Source: CAWDMN01 sp963803155 (GTDB taxonomy: Bacteria > Acidobacteriota > Terriglobia > Versatilivoradales > Versatilivoraceae). From it: a DNA stretch of 64,000 bases. The notes under the pieces were generated by a model, which saw only the letters and a program-made list of their open reading frames with translations, searched no databases and was not told the origin of the DNA. Numbering within the stretch: position 1 is the first letter of the stretch; each line of letters begins with the position of its first letter. The translations under genes and the position numbers were made by a program. This document shows, piece after piece, positions 17,053-26,159 of this stretch. Location: the NCBI GenBank assembly GCA_963803155.1, contig CAWDMN010000026.1, positions 33,822 to 97,821 on the forward strand, given 5' to 3'.

Positions 17053-17413
17053 ATGCCGCGCTCGCGCAAAAGGGAATGTGAGTTCGGGCCCGAGTCTCTC
17101 GATCTGGTCATTCATTATGCCGCGGCGCAGACGAATGTGCACCTCTTCACAACGGAGATCGGGATCGCCCCGGAGGACGAAACGCGTCGTGTCGAAAACA
17201 TCAAGCGGGCGCTCGCCAGCGCGCCGAATTGTCCGCAGAGACAAAATTGACGTCAGCGGCTACCTCCAACTGCCGTTGATGGACAACTTCGAGTGGATCT
17301 TCCGCTATCGTTCATAATTCGGCCTAGTCGCAGTTAACCGCGAAACGCGGGAGCGGACGGTCAAATCGAACAATCATTTCCTCGGTGAGATGGCCAGGAG
17401 CAACCGAATGTGA
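17053..17413 (+). pseudogene. Decayed GH1 beta-glucosidase C-terminus
   Basis: Three pieces in order recall the end of family 1 glycosidases. The first frame reads PESLDLVIHYAAAQTNVHLF, then TTEIGIAPEDETRRV (cf. VTENGIATDD, the nucleophile motif). Near 17236 the frame shifts to IDVSGYLQLPLMDNFEW (cf. DVRGYFxWSLLDNFEW). After an in-frame TAA at 17315-17317 it continues FGLVAVNRETRERTVK (cf. FGLVYVDYETQKRTPK), ending at 17413. The gene is therefore broken by a frameshift and a nonsense codon, and the N-terminal ~340 residues are absent. Composition is more GC-rich than its surroundings, suggesting a remnant of transferred DNA. Confidence 0.75.
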
Positions 17414-17433
17414 GGACTCCTGCTTGCGCCACA

Positions 17434-18030
17434 TCATTCGCTCGCTGGTTTCTTTTCGCTCTGAACTCTTTGTGCCTTGCGAACGACTGTTGCAGCAACT
17501 CTTTGGGCAATCTGCTTCCTGTCGATTTTGTGGGCATTTTCGATAAACGCTTTGAACTCAAGAGTCTGTTCAATAGCCTCCACTTCAGTTCTGCCGTAGA
17601 GCGGAATACAATGGGCAAGATCGAATAGATCTGGATTAAATTCCCTGGGAAGATAAGCAAGGGCGTCCCCCAAAAACCTGAGAGCGCCGATGCGATAACC
17701 ACCCCGCGATTGAGGAATGCTCCATCCCCTTCGCCGGAGTTGCGGCCCTTGAATGAATCGGCTTTTCACCAAGGCATAATCCGCTTCCACATGAAAAACA
17801 TTGCATCTGCCAATTTCGGGCAGCAAAGCCTGATGGCAGATGGGACAATACTCCACGGAAGGATCGGCAGAATCCAAACCAGCCATGAGAGGCTTGAGTC
17901 TGGTTGCCAATTTCTCCCGATTGCCCGCGAAATGTCCGGCATGGTCTTGATTATTTATTCCTCCCTGCCGTTGATTCAGCCGGGCATGCGCCGCATAGTG
18001 TTCAGTCGATGGACGGGGTTTCTTTTCCAT
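17434..18030 (-). CDS. Hypothetical protein with a CxxC motif
   Basis: 198 residues from the ATG at 18030, chosen because ACGAGGC lies at good distance; the frame stays open upstream to 18297. It is soluble and basic, with CPICHQALLPEIGRC (a possible metal site) near residue 60 and a charged Lys-rich C-terminus (RKAQRVQSEKK). No domain is recognised. It is followed by the GC-rich GH1 remnant, so this stretch looks like a patch of accessory DNA. Confidence 0.5.
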   Translation of the reverse strand: MEKKPRPSTEHYAAHARLNQRQGGINNQDHAGHFAGNREKLATRLKPLMAGLDSADPSVEYCPICHQALLPEIGRCNVFHVEADYALVKSRFIQGPQLRRRGWSIPQSRGGYRIGALRFLGDALAYLPREFNPDLFDLAHCIPLYGRTEVEAIEQTLEFKAFIENAHKIDRKQIAQRVAATVVRKAQRVQSEKKPASE

Positions 18031-18501
18031 GATGCCTCGTCCCAAGAATAATGCATCCGTGGAATATTTGCTCAATTTTTCCAGTGCGGCCTCCGCCGAG
18101 CCTTGCTGCGCATTAAAGCCTCGAGAAGCGAATTTGCGGCGCGCGAAGCGCGAGGAACTGCCAACGGAGGGAGCAGTTGCCGCACCAATGGAAAGCGACC
18201 GCCTCGCCAAAATATCCAAGGGCATATCGGCACGAACCTCTGGGATTAAAACGCAACGAGGGGCAATGGCATAAGATTGTGAGCTTGGGCAATCCATGCA
18301 AACTATGTAATTTTTGGAGCAGTGTGTAAATATTTCCTACCTTGGCGGCCACTCCGTCAATCCTAAATCTCCAATTAGTTAACATTTAAGCAAATATAAT
18401 TTCGATCGGAAACGCTCCTTTGGAACCTTGATTGCTAATTTCATCCCTTAGCATTGAAAATTTATTGGGTCAAATTTCATCTCTTTTGGGGAGGGTGAAA
18501 A

Positions 18502-19284
18502 ATGAAAGCGTGGAACAGTGGAAGGATTAATTTGGTTTTAATCGCCTCATTTCTGGTATTGGCTTTTTTCTCATTTGTGCTGGCTCAAGGCAATAGCGGC
18601 CATGACCGTGACCGCAACCCACACGTTAACGGAAGTTCCAACGGCTGGATTCCACCGGGATTGAGCCGTTCCGAGCATCTTGTTCCTTCTTACTTCCTTG
18701 GTGAATCAGGTGAGATGGTGAACCTGGAATTTTTCGGCGGGCCCTATTTCAATCAGGGAGCGGTTTATGTATTCACCAGAAACACGGGTGGGAATGTCGA
18801 TTCCGTCAGCGCATCGCCAGCGGTTTGGGTTCTTTCCGCCTTCGAAACGATACCGCCGGTTAATGGAAAGCCATCATGGCAACTCGACTTAACACCGGCG
18901 AAAATTTCGGCCCCGGTTTTCGCCCCCGACGGCAAAATCCTTTTGGCGGGTTTCGATCAAGACCTCTCCGCCGCGGATGTGGAATCTTCCGATCAGGATA
19001 TTATGTCGGCCAACAAAAAGACCATCACTTCCGTTCTAGAGGTAATTGATCAGAAAAAGGGATTAGTGCTTCTGGAAATTCCCTTCCAGGGCGAATGGAT
19101 TACCGGGGTGACGACGGATACGGGGAATCCCTACAATATTTATGTAATGACTTATTCTCTGAAGGATGCAAATGTTGTGACGCCGAACCAGAACTCCAAC
19201 AGCATCCAAAACCGAATTCAGAAAAACCTTTACATACTTACTCTCAAAACCACGGTCAAACCAGCGCCAATTCTCCTCCCGTGA
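18502..19284 (+). CDS. Secreted hypothetical protein
   Basis: 260 residues beginning with a signal peptide (LVLIASFLVLAFFSFVLAQG, cleavage expected after VLA). The mature protein opens with a His/Asp/Asn-rich stretch (GHDRDRNPHVNGSSNG), then beta-rich sequence without a recognised domain. The ribosome site GGGGAGGG precedes the ATG. It stands alone, convergent with the PilZ gene, with a hairpin between them. It is predicted periplasmic or extracellular. Confidence 0.7.
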   Translation: MKAWNSGRINLVLIASFLVLAFFSFVLAQGNSGHDRDRNPHVNGSSNGWIPPGLSRSEHLVPSYFLGESGEMVNLEFFGGPYFNQGAVYVFTRNTGGNVDSVSASPAVWVLSAFETIPPVNGKPSWQLDLTPAKISAPVFAPDGKILLAGFDQDLSAADVESSDQDIMSANKKTITSVLEVIDQKKGLVLLEIPFQGEWITGVTTDTGNPYNIYVMTYSLKDANVVTPNQNSNSIQNRIQKNLYILTLKTTVKPAPILLP

Positions 19285-19305
19285 TTCTTCGCCTCTCCTG
19301 CTGCC

Positions 19306-19336
19306 GGCAGGCGGTCTTCTCTTCGGACCGTCTGCC
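19306..19336. terminator. Hairpin between convergent genes, possible two-way terminator
   Basis: GGCAGGCGGTC (19306-19316) pairs with GACCGTCTGCC (19326-19336), an 11-bp stem with one G-T pair and a 9-base loop. There is no strong T run on either side, so it may instead be a transcript-stabilising or repeat hairpin. Confidence 0.5.
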
Positions 19337-19356
19337 GTTCCCTTGCTAAGAGCTGC

Positions 19357-19887
19357 TTATCCCGCCGCCTTTACCTCTTCATGAGTTTCCACAAATTGGG
19401 CGATCATTTCCAAGAAATTGTCTGGGATTGAGGTCCACTTCAGGGCGATCAGTTTTTGCCCAAAATGGTTCTTCCCCCAAATTTCTTCGAACCGTACCAC
19501 TTCACCAAAGGCAGTGAGCGGGGTTGGCCGGTCCGGGAGATAAAACCGGACTTTTAGTACAGCCCCAACATCGACCGCCTTGTCCGCCCGCATGGCCAAA
19601 CCGCCAATGCTGACATTTTCCATCTTGGCCTTCAGATTCACGGGATTCCCATGGGAGTTGGGTTCAGCCGCTCCCGCACAATTCACAGGCACATTGCAGA
19701 CGGCCCGCTTATGAGTACGCTGCGGGACCGTCTCCAAGTCAGAAATAGCTTGGACAACTAGCGGGGTTCGTCCTCGCGATGCGGGAGAATGGACGATAGC
19801 CGTGAATCGCAGGAATGAACCCTCTTTCAGACATGCGAGGCGAACCTTTTCTCCCTTCTTGAACTCCTCCCGGCATCCCGGATCCAA
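19357..19887 (-). CDS. YcgR-like PilZ protein, in frame with the upstream pseudo-receiver gene
   Basis: A PilZ core with an N-terminal YcgR-type beta domain (GEKVRLACLKEGSFLRF). The first PilZ motif is QRTHKR and the second is NVSIGGLAM, so cyclic-di-GMP binding is likely. The only usual start codon in the frame is TTG at 19887 (176 residues). Sensible sequence continues upstream (GRITLTSRERFIPPCFVVST) right up to the TGA that ends the receiver gene, in the same frame. The N-terminal domain therefore seems to begin immediately after that stop, as if a receiver-PilZ fusion has been split by a TGA. Confidence 0.75.
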   Translation of the reverse strand: MDPGCREEFKKGEKVRLACLKEGSFLRFTAIVHSPASRGRTPLVVQAISDLETVPQRTHKRAVCNVPVNCAGAAEPNSHGNPVNLKAKMENVSIGGLAMRADKAVDVGAVLKVRFYLPDRPTPLTAFGEVVRFEEIWGKNHFGQKLIALKWTSIPDNFLEMIAQFVETHEEVKAAG

Positions 19888-19983
19888 TGAGATATTCCAG
19901 AGCCCGGAAACGCATTCCGTGGAGACAACAAAGCAAGGAGGGATGAAGCGTTCACGGGAGGTTAAAGTGATTCGGCCAGTGAC

Positions 19984-20415
19984 TCACGCAAAAACATCTT
20001 CCGGGATAAGCGACGCCGGTTCTTCCACGCAAAGATCAATCCCTTCAAAAAAGGGGGCAATGGCATTTTCCACCGACTGGTAGCGTAGTGGTTTATGGAT
20101 ATGCGCGCTGAATGGAGAGGCTTTGCCTTTCCAGTAGAGCTCCTGATCCCCTTCCTGGGAGAGACAAACAAGGGGGATGGCGGCATATTTGCCGCCAAGC
20201 GCGCGGATCCCGATCACTATATTGTCGAACTCCAAGTCAGGCAGCCGAATGCTTGAGATCACCAAATCATATGGTTTTTCAATCGCAGTGCAGAGCAATG
20301 ATCTGCCGTCGGCCACTTCGTCCACTTCGAAGCCCATTTGCGAAAGAAATTTTCTCAATAAGGTCCGGTTGATTTGCCCCGGATCGGCCACTAAACAACA
20401 TAATTTACAAGACAT
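19984..20415 (-). CDS. Pseudo-receiver (REC-like) domain protein
   Basis: 143 residues from ATG at 20415 with AAGG upstream; longer starts exist to 20526. The fold landmarks are visible: CLVADPGQINRTLLRKFL, a hydrophobic strand before the phosphorylation site, and the late HKPL motif with the conserved Lys. The phospho-acceptor Asp is replaced: DLVISSIRLPD where DLVLLDIRMP is typical. Phosphorylation is therefore unlikely and it may act as a constitutive or protein-binding module. It ends in TGA, after which the same frame continues into the PilZ protein. Confidence 0.7.
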   Translation of the reverse strand: MSCKLCCLVADPGQINRTLLRKFLSQMGFEVDEVADGRSLLCTAIEKPYDLVISSIRLPDLEFDNIVIGIRALGGKYAAIPLVCLSQEGDQELYWKGKASPFSAHIHKPLRYQSVENAIAPFFEGIDLCVEEPASLIPEDVFA

Positions 20416-20839
20416 AACGCGTGCCTTTGCCATCAAAATCGCAGGGGGTGGATCTCCTCGGATAAGCAAATTGATCGTTCTATCCAACCATCTATCACTG
20501 AAAAGAGAGGGGAAAAAGGAAATCAAATAATATACTTTCTCCTCGGCTCGTCATTTTATCGCAGTAGCTGATTCCCTTCAAACGGATTGCTCCCTCGCAT
20601 CCTGGGCGCTTTTAGCTGAGCGGGCTGGTTCATTAGTAAATAACTTATCCAGGCAGATAGAGCAAAAATTAATGGAAATCTTTCTGAGACGCCGTCTCAT
20701 TTTCTCCCGAGTTGCACCCAAAACACTCGCCCCGGAGGATCAATTATCGCGGATTTTGTGCTCTAGCGCTAAGCTTGGCAGTGGACGGGATGCCGCTACC
20801 CATGAGCTTTGTCTCTGTCCTGTGTCTCGTACAATGACT
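20416..20839. other. Intergenic region between the pseudo-receiver gene and cstA
   Basis: I see no gene, RNA or repeat here. The sequence holds only short open frames. Both flanking genes are on the minus strand, so the promoter of the receiver gene should lie in this stretch. Confidence 0.5.
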
Positions 20840-22669
20840 TTATAATAACCTTGAGGCTTCTTTGATAGCGGCCTCCACTTCTTCGGCACCCACCATGCCC
20901 CCTCTCCGATTCTGCTCTCGAGCTATTTCCCGCCAGCGGCGGAACATGCCCAACAGAACGATACTCATCAAAACCATGATAATGGCGGAAAGCGCAACGA
21001 GAAGATATTTCCCGTTGGGGAGGTAATTCCCGGTAATATTCAAACATCCGGCCCAATAAGTGATCCCCACCATAAAGACTCCGGGCACTGCCGTCATCCA
21101 GGCATAGCGAGTCTTCCCCAGCTGGATGATGATTAATGTCCCGAGGATGAGTCCCGTGGCGGCCAGCAATTGGTTGCTGACTCCAAACAAAGGCCAGATC
21201 GTCGTAATGTCCCCCGTATAGACCAGATATCCCCATAAAAAAGTAAAAAACGCGCTAGTGACGAGAATGCCGGGAATCCATTTTTTCTCCAAAAACCGCG
21301 GAAAGAACCACCCCAGCATTTCCTGTAAGAAAAAGCGCCCCACCCTGGTTCCCGTATCGACTGAAGTCAGGATGAAGAGAGCTTCAAACATGATGGCGAA
21401 ATGATACCAATAAGACATCAAGCCTTTCATAAAAGGAATTGAAGAAAAAAGGAAAGCCATTCCCACGGCCAGGGAGACGGCCCCTCCGGCGCGTCCCTGT
21501 AACTGCTCGCCCACCGCTTGCGATAATTCGGGCAGATGGACTGGAACCATGGAGAGTTTTTGATAAACCTCCGCCGGAACATTGATTGCAAAATAATCCG
21601 CGGGAGCCAATACACAAGCAGCCACCAGCGCCATGAGCGCCACCAGTCCCTCCACCAACATGGCGCCATATCCCACGAACAAAATGTCCCGCTCGTTTCC
21701 GATCATTTTGGGTGTGGTTCCCGTCCCGATGATGGCATGAAAGCCGGAGAGGGCGCCGCAGGCAATAGTGATAAAGATAAAGGGATAGACCGGCCCCGGT
21801 ATGATGGGGCCGCCGCCATGAATGAAGGAAGTGACCGGCGCCATCAGGAAATCCGGGCGCACCCAGAAGATTCCAATCACCAACATTCCAATAGTACCCA
21901 ACTTTAAAAAAGATGAGAGGTAGTCGCGCGGACACAGTAACAGCCACACCGGCAAAATCGACGCCAGAAAACCATAAGTTGGAATAATGAGCGCGATCTG
22001 GTGACGCGATAGATTGAACAGCGGGCCCAGGGTGGGATGAGCCGCGACATAAGGGCCGGCCAGGACGGCCAGTGTCAGTAAGAAGACTCCGATCAGACTT
22101 GCGCCCAACACGTCCCCTTTCCGCCAGACATGAAGATAAATCCCCATCAAAAAAGCGATGGGCATGGTGCTGAAGACCATGAAGGTGCCCCAGGGACTGG
22201 CGGCCATCGCATTCACCACGGCGATGGAGAGCCCCGCCAGGGTGAGAATTAAAATACACAACACCGCGATGGAGGCAACGAAGCCCGTGGTTCGGCCCAC
22301 TTCGGCTTCAGCAATCTTGGAGAGGCTTCGCCCTTGATGGCGAACTGAGGCGAACAGGACTACCATATCGTGCACCGCGCCGGCCAGGACCGAGCCAATA
22401 ATGATCCACAAAGCCCCGGGCAAATAACCGAACTGGGCCGCCAGCACCGGACCTAGCAGCGGACCGGCGGCGGCAATGGCGGCAAAATGATGTCCGAAGA
22501 GGACATATTTATCGGTTTTCACATAATCGTGCCCATCGGCCAGAGTCAGTGCAGGTGTGGCGCGAGATGAATCCAGATTTAAAACACGATTGGCAATAAA
22601 CAGCCCATAAAAGCGATATGCTAAGGCAAAAAAGCAGAGGGCGATGATGACTAACGTCGATGCATTCAT
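20840..22669 (-). CDS. cstA: Carbon starvation protein CstA, peptide/pyruvate transporter
   Basis: 609 residues from the ATG at 22669, chosen for its GAGGAG site; an upstream in-frame ATG at 22735 has none. CstA/BtsT proteins are inner-membrane carriers with many transmembrane helices that take up peptides or pyruvate during carbon limitation. Conserved segments include DGHDYVKTDKYVLFGHHFAA, IAAAGPLLGPVLAAQFGYLP and SVRHQGRSLSKIAE. It is monocistronic. The 386 bp upstream (22670-23055) separate it from the divergent radical-SAM operon and hold one copy of the 54-bp repeat. Confidence 0.95.
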   Translation of the reverse strand: MNASTLVIIALCFFALAYRFYGLFIANRVLNLDSSRATPALTLADGHDYVKTDKYVLFGHHFAAIAAAGPLLGPVLAAQFGYLPGALWIIIGSVLAGAVHDMVVLFASVRHQGRSLSKIAEAEVGRTTGFVASIAVLCILILTLAGLSIAVVNAMAASPWGTFMVFSTMPIAFLMGIYLHVWRKGDVLGASLIGVFLLTLAVLAGPYVAAHPTLGPLFNLSRHQIALIIPTYGFLASILPVWLLLCPRDYLSSFLKLGTIGMLVIGIFWVRPDFLMAPVTSFIHGGGPIIPGPVYPFIFITIACGALSGFHAIIGTGTTPKMIGNERDILFVGYGAMLVEGLVALMALVAACVLAPADYFAINVPAEVYQKLSMVPVHLPELSQAVGEQLQGRAGGAVSLAVGMAFLFSSIPFMKGLMSYWYHFAIMFEALFILTSVDTGTRVGRFFLQEMLGWFFPRFLEKKWIPGILVTSAFFTFLWGYLVYTGDITTIWPLFGVSNQLLAATGLILGTLIIIQLGKTRYAWMTAVPGVFMVGITYWAGCLNITGNYLPNGKYLLVALSAIIMVLMSIVLLGMFRRWREIAREQNRRGGMVGAEEVEAAIKEASRLL

Positions 22670-22791
22670 CCGCGACTCCTCAAGTCGATTGGGCAAATTC
22701 CCCGCGCGGAAGGAGCGTTCCAGCCAATGGAACACTCCCGGAATTGGTCTTCAATACTGCCTCGAGTGCCAACAAGCAGGAAAACCATTGA

Positions 22792-22845
22792 GGCAAAGTA
22801 AAGTTTAAATCGGATAGGATCGAAATGCAAAATATCGAGGTGTCG
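22792..22845 (+). repeat. 54-bp direct repeat, left copy flanking the four-gene operon
   Basis: The core at 22808-22840 differs from 29428-29460 at a single base in 33; the wider match runs from GGCAAAGT (22792) to 22845 with a constant offset of 6,620 bp. It includes the stretch CAAAATATCGAGG. The minus-strand translation of both copies contains LDIL-x-FDPIR, which may be coincidental. Confidence 0.85.
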
Positions 22846-23055
22846 TAGAGAGGGCTGATCAAACAATCGATGGAATTAATTCGAGCCCAATAGGCTATCG
22901 CTCATAAATCAAATTGCTTAGCCCCGTCCGCGATTATGGCCAATTTTGATTATGAAAAACGGAGATTTCTTGGACGGCTTTTGATAGGATCAGGCGAGAA
23001 GAGACAATGTCACGCCTTTTAAAAGGGATGGGATCAAGTATTTCAGGAGGGTTCA

Positions 23056-24531
23056 ATGGGACGCGTGGTGCTGTTCAATCCTGCCCACAAGTTTGGAGGC
23101 CCTGTTCAACCCCGCATCGAACTCCCATTGAATTTACTAACCGTGGCCACTCCGCTGGACCGGGCAGGCTACACGGTAAAGATCGTTGACCAGCGAGTGC
23201 AACTGAATTGGCGGGAGATCTTGGAGGAGGAACTCCGCCATGGACTCATCTGCGTGGGCATTTCCTCGATGACCGGCCCTCAGATTCGGAATGCCCTTGA
23301 TGTATCGCGCCTGGTGCGGCAACGCGGGAATACGCCAGTGGTTTGGGGAGGCGTTCACCCTACTCTGCTGCCAGAGCAGACTCTTGCCCACCCGGACATT
23401 GACATAGTGGTCCAGGGGGAGGGAGAGGAGACCTTTGCCGAACTGGTTCGGGCATTAGAAGAGGGGACTCCGCTGGAACAAGTGTGCGGGATCTGGTTTA
23501 AACAGGGGGGAAAAATCTTCACCACTGGCCCCAGGCCGGCGATCGATCTGAATAAACAATCCCCGCTCTCCTACCATCTTGTAGACTTAAAACCTTACCT
23601 GCTCCAAATCGGCAAGAGGAAACACATCACCATCGAGACCAGCCGGGGGTGCAATTTTAAATGCCGATACTGCTGGGAAACTTCTGTCTATCACAGCCGC
23701 TGGAGGGGCGTATCCGCCGAGGAGGTATTGCGGCGGATTAAGCTTCTCGTGAAGGATTATGGAATCCAAGGTTTTCTCTTTTGCGATGACAACTTCTTCG
23801 TAGACAAAGAGCGGGCAATCGAAATATTCCGCAGGCTGAAGGCAGAAGTTCCAGGGGTCACGATCTCCAAACTTGATGGTCATCTTTCTGTGCTGGTTCG
23901 GCTGACGGACGAGGAATTGGAGGTACTCCATGACGGGGGCTGTCAGCGATTGATGATGGGGATTGAATCGGGATCTGCGAGAATCTTAAAGCTACTGAAC
24001 AAGGAACAGGATTTGAATGAGCTGCTCCACTTCAATCGGCGCCTGGCCTCCTTCGGCATCTCACCACACTATTTCTTTATGATAGCTTACCCTACGGAGG
24101 AATTGGAGGATCTGGCAAAAACGGTAGAGCTCTTCCTGCGGCTGTCCAAAGAAAACCCAGCAGCCAACCCCCGTCTCAATATCTTTACTCCTTTTCCAGG
24201 CACAGGTCTTTTCGATATTGCCATCCGGCAGGGATTCGTTAAGCCTAATCGGCTGGAAGATTGGGTTTCCTTCAATTTTCGAACGATCAATCAAAATGCT
24301 TTTTATCTTTCCAAGCAGCGGAAAAGGCTGCTTTGCATGTTGCATTTCGCCTCTGCGTTAGCTCTGCGGAACAATTTTATCTCTCCCTACAAGAAAACAC
24401 ACTGGTTGGTTCGTCTGGTGGCTGCCCTCTATTACCCTGCGGCACGCCTTAGAATACGATATCTGTTCGATCGATTCCCGCTGGAAATCACTCTCGCGGA
24501 GTGGCTCCGAGTCTATCCTCGACAGGAGTGA
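23056..24531 (+). CDS. B12-binding-domain radical SAM enzyme
   Basis: 491 residues. The N-terminal third (about 1-170) is a cobalamin-binding-type Rossmann domain (WGGVHPTLLPE, DIVVQGEGEETF). The radical SAM barrel follows with the cluster motif C199-x3-C203-x2-C206 (SRGCNFKCRYC) and the GIESGS segment. This class includes methyltransferases at unactivated carbons, ring-forming and C-C bond-rearranging enzymes; the reaction here cannot be read from sequence. A strong AGGAGG site lies 6 bases upstream. First gene of a four-gene unit, with 8 bp between its stop and the next start. Confidence 0.88.
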   Translation: MGRVVLFNPAHKFGGPVQPRIELPLNLLTVATPLDRAGYTVKIVDQRVQLNWREILEEELRHGLICVGISSMTGPQIRNALDVSRLVRQRGNTPVVWGGVHPTLLPEQTLAHPDIDIVVQGEGEETFAELVRALEEGTPLEQVCGIWFKQGGKIFTTGPRPAIDLNKQSPLSYHLVDLKPYLLQIGKRKHITIETSRGCNFKCRYCWETSVYHSRWRGVSAEEVLRRIKLLVKDYGIQGFLFCDDNFFVDKERAIEIFRRLKAEVPGVTISKLDGHLSVLVRLTDEELEVLHDGGCQRLMMGIESGSARILKLLNKEQDLNELLHFNRRLASFGISPHYFFMIAYPTEELEDLAKTVELFLRLSKENPAANPRLNIFTPFPGTGLFDIAIRQGFVKPNRLEDWVSFNFRTINQNAFYLSKQRKRLLCMLHFASALALRNNFISPYKKTHWLVRLVAALYYPAARLRIRYLFDRFPLEITLAEWLRVYPRQE

Positions 24532-24539
24532 AAACCACA

Positions 24540-26159
24540 ATGCAAGGATCATCCGACCTGCTCATCAACCGGTTCAAGGAGTTTTGGCTGGGGTTGCGCT
24601 TCGTGGCCGGAGTTTTTCCTTATCTCCGCTATTCGCTGACGGGCGAGGCCGCAGCCCGTGAAGTGCAATGGCGCTTCAGGAACCGGGACGCGTTGTTCCT
24701 GAAATGCCTGAGAAATTGTATTTTCTCGAGTCCCGGCAACCCCTACCACATATTATTGAGCCAGGCAGGTTGCAAGGAGGGCGATCTGCAGCATCTAGTC
24801 CGAACTCAGGGAGTGGAAGGCGCGCTCCAGACGCTCTATCGGAGCGGGGTTTATCTCACCGTCGATGAATTCAAAGGGCGCACTCCCATTGTCCGGGGCA
24901 ATCTAACTTTCTCGGCCTTGCCGGTTTATTTCCAAAAGTCGGCTCCTGCTGCGCGGTTGGGGATCCGCACCAGCGGTAGCCGGAGCAGTGGGAGCTGTAC
25001 GCCGGTAGATTTCGCTTACATTCAGAGCCGGACGGCCAACCTCTTGCTTGACCTTACGGCTCGAGGTGGTTTGGACTGGCAACACGCCATCTGGGGAATT
25101 CCAGGCGGGTCAGCGATGGTCCACCTGCTGGAGTACAGCGGGATTGGTGCCCGTCCCGTCCGCTGGTTCTCACATGTGAATCCGGCCTCCTCGGATTTGG
25201 CTTTGCGGTACCGCTGGAGTGCGCGGGCGCTCCGCGTGACCAGCCTCCTCGCCAACCGTCCTCTGCCCCAGATCCAATACGCTACGGTTGAAGATCCATC
25301 TCCAATCCTGGAGTGGACGACACAGGTCCGCCGCGGGGGTGGGATCCCCCATTTGTTAACGTACACTAGCCCGGCGGTCCGGCTCTGTCAGGCTGCAGCC
25401 CAGTCCGGGATCAACCTTTCTGGATTGCAAATGACCTTGATGGGAGAGCCAATCACCGCTTTGCGCCTGGAAATTATTCATCGTTCGGGGGCAGGCGCGG
25501 TCCCCCGTTATGGCAGCACGGAGTCCGGATCAATCGGGTATGGTTGCCTCCAAGCCGAGGCCCCAGACGATGTCCATTTCCTGAGCGACCGCCTGGCTTT
25601 GATACAGGCGGAAGGTGAGAACAGTTGCCCCGCTGAGAGCTTGCTCGTGACCACCCTGCTTCCCGCAGCTCCCATTGCCTTGCTCAATGTTTCTTTGGGA
25701 GATCGGGCAGATTTGACCGAGCGTAATTGCGGCTGTCCATTGCAATCCTACGGATGGGTCCGCCATATCCAAAATGTTCGCAGTTTCGAAAAGCTCACCC
25801 TGGGGGGCGTGAATTTCCTCAGCACAGACATCTCCCGGATCATGGATGAATTTCTCCCCCGGCGGTTTGGCGGCGAACCAACACATTATCAGTTGGTCGA
25901 AGAGGAAGGTCCGGATGGCCGCCCCCGCTTGCGCCTTTTGATTCACCCGGCTGTGGGAAAGGTGGATTCACATGAAGTGACCGAGGCTTTTCTCCAAGCT
26001 ATTAGCCGGGGGCATGGCGTCGAACGAATGATGGGGACAGTCTGGCGAAATGCCGGGGTGATTGAGGTGGAACGGAAAGTGCCGGTGACGACTGACTCGG
26101 GCAAGATTCACCACTTTCTTGCCGTTACTACTCGAAAGGAAAAAAACTCGCATGTCTGA
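24540..26159 (+). CDS. PaaK/LuxE-like adenylate-forming ligase
   Basis: 539 residues from ATG at 24540 (GGAG upstream). Motifs of the ANL superfamily appear in order: phosphate loop TSGSRSSGS (144-152), adenine motif YGSTESG (324-330), ribose motif GDRADL (387-392), and the C-terminal catalytic Lys in TDSGKIHHF (K522). Order and spacing resemble phenylacetate-CoA ligase and LuxE-type enzymes, which adenylate a carboxylate and pass it to CoA or a protein thiol. NCGCP near 397 recalls the Cys pair of PaaK relatives. It overlaps the dehydrogenase gene by 8 bp. The substrate is unknown; no carrier protein gene is adjacent. Confidence 0.75.
   Translation: MQGSSDLLINRFKEFWLGLRFVAGVFPYLRYSLTGEAAAREVQWRFRNRDALFLKCLRNCIFSSPGNPYHILLSQAGCKEGDLQHLVRTQGVEGALQTLYRSGVYLTVDEFKGRTPIVRGNLTFSALPVYFQKSAPAARLGIRTSGSRSSGSCTPVDFAYIQSRTANLLLDLTARGGLDWQHAIWGIPGGSAMVHLLEYSGIGARPVRWFSHVNPASSDLALRYRWSARALRVTSLLANRPLPQIQYATVEDPSPILEWTTQVRRGGGIPHLLTYTSPAVRLCQAAAQSGINLSGLQMTLMGEPITALRLEIIHRSGAGAVPRYGSTESGSIGYGCLQAEAPDDVHFLSDRLALIQAEGENSCPAESLLVTTLLPAAPIALLNVSLGDRADLTERNCGCPLQSYGWVRHIQNVRSFEKLTLGGVNFLSTDISRIMDEFLPRRFGGEPTHYQLVEEEGPDGRPRLRLLIHPAVGKVDSHEVTEAFLQAISRGHGVERMMGTVWRNAGVIEVERKVPVTTDSGKIHHFLAVTTRKEKNSHV

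Noticed and set aside
16786..17250. A 154-codon frame overlapping the PilZ gene
   Set aside because: Its first part is a shadow of PilZ. Only its last ~65 codons make sense, as the GH1 remnant, which is annotated separately.
21384..22259. A 291-codon minus-strand frame inside cstA
   Set aside because: It is an out-of-frame shadow of the transporter gene; the composition is not that of a membrane or soluble protein.
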